NCBI GenBank assembly: GCA_050740315.1
Contig: JBOIDC010000009.1
Coordinates: 4,242 to 68,241 of the forward strand
From: JACCYU01 sp050740315
GTDB taxonomy: Bacteria > Pseudomonadota > Gammaproteobacteria > JACCYU01
Direction of reading: 5' to 3'
Length of the DNA stretch: 64,000 nucleotides
This document shows, piece after piece, positions 63,970 through 64,000 of the stretch. The notes below the pieces were generated by a model. That model was not told the origin of the DNA. It did no database searches and was given only the letters and a program-made list of their open reading frames with translations. Position 1 is the stretch's first letter; each line of letters starts with the position of its first letter. Made by a program: the position numbers and the translations under genes.

Positions 63970-64000
63970 CGCTCACCCCCACCCTGACCCTCCCCCATCA
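63966..64000 (-). other. Possible 3' end of an upstream gene (dgcA?), with C/A-rich repeat-like sequence
   Basis: An upstream frame ends in TGA in an ATGA overlap with the dgcB start, as expected for a coupled dgcA, but only about ten codons are visible and they are Gly/Glu-rich. The strand reads CTCACCCCCACCCTGACCC, resembling a motif often found between genes in proteobacteria. Identity cannot be settled from 35 bases. Confidence 0.3.

Overview
The window (about 62-64% G+C by eye) comes from a gammaproteobacterium with methylotrophic metabolism. The lineage call rests on gene order: lptD-surA-pdxA, mrdA-rodA-mltB-rlpA-dacA-dat-ybeD-lipB-lipA, amgK-murU, sohB and a sirB1-type gene. The methylotrophy call rests on a nine-gene serine-cycle/C1 cluster in the middle. 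I saw no rRNA, tRNA, CRISPR array, integrase or intact insertion sequence.

Layout. (1) 1-6.7 kb, minus strand: pdxA (cut by the window edge), surA, lptD and a membrane pyrophosphatase with the K+-dependent signature. (2) 7-16.7 kb, plus strand: PBP2, RodA, MltB, RlpA, DacA, D-amino acid transaminase, YbeD, LipB and LipA, interrupted between ybeD and lipB by an AT-richer gene with a weak uracil-DNA-glycosylase-like signature. (3) 16.8-29.3 kb: envelope and housekeeping genes, including a minus-strand run amgK-murU-GCS2-like-M14 and a secreted calcineurin-like phosphoesterase with a Pho-box-like promoter. (4) 29.6-40.7 kb, plus strand: 5-formyl-H4F cyclo-ligase, an Ftr/FhcD paralogue, serine-glyoxylate aminotransferase, malyl-CoA lyase, malate thiokinase A and B, hydroxypyruvate reductase, PEP carboxylase and MtdA. 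(5) 40.8-47.3 kb, minus strand: an ATPase/BTAD regulator split by an apparent frameshift, a SnoaL-like fusion protein, a decapitated MBL-fold gene, a small exported repeat protein and a lipoprotein. (6) 47.4-57.7 kb, minus strand: a defence-type operon (DUF499 ATPase, DUF3780, DUF1156 methylase, DUF433/DUF5615 pair, PLD-SNF2 helicase) holding a fossil second DUF433 gene. (7) 57.8-64 kb, minus strand: dgcB-etfA-etfB-gbdR-like genes of dimethylglycine/glycine-betaine demethylation, then an AI-2E-family permease.

How the genes work together. Serine-cycle enzymes turn glyoxylate plus C1 units into C2/C3 compounds: Sga makes glycine, hydroxypyruvate is reduced to glycerate, PEP is carboxylated, malate is activated by MtkAB and cleaved by Mcl. 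No ftfL or fch lies in the cluster. Instead it opens with a 5-formyl-H4F cyclo-ligase joined to an Ftr paralogue and ends with mtdA. Known Ftr chemistry places formyl on N5 of a pterin, 5-formyl-H4F is the cyclo-ligase substrate, and its product methenyl-H4F is the MtdA substrate. I therefore infer a possible path formyl-methanofuran -> 5-formyl-H4F -> methenyl-H4F -> methylene-H4F that feeds the serine cycle without FtfL or Fch. This is the most interesting hypothesis in the window and is untested. Betaine demethylation at the right edge would be a natural source of C1 units.
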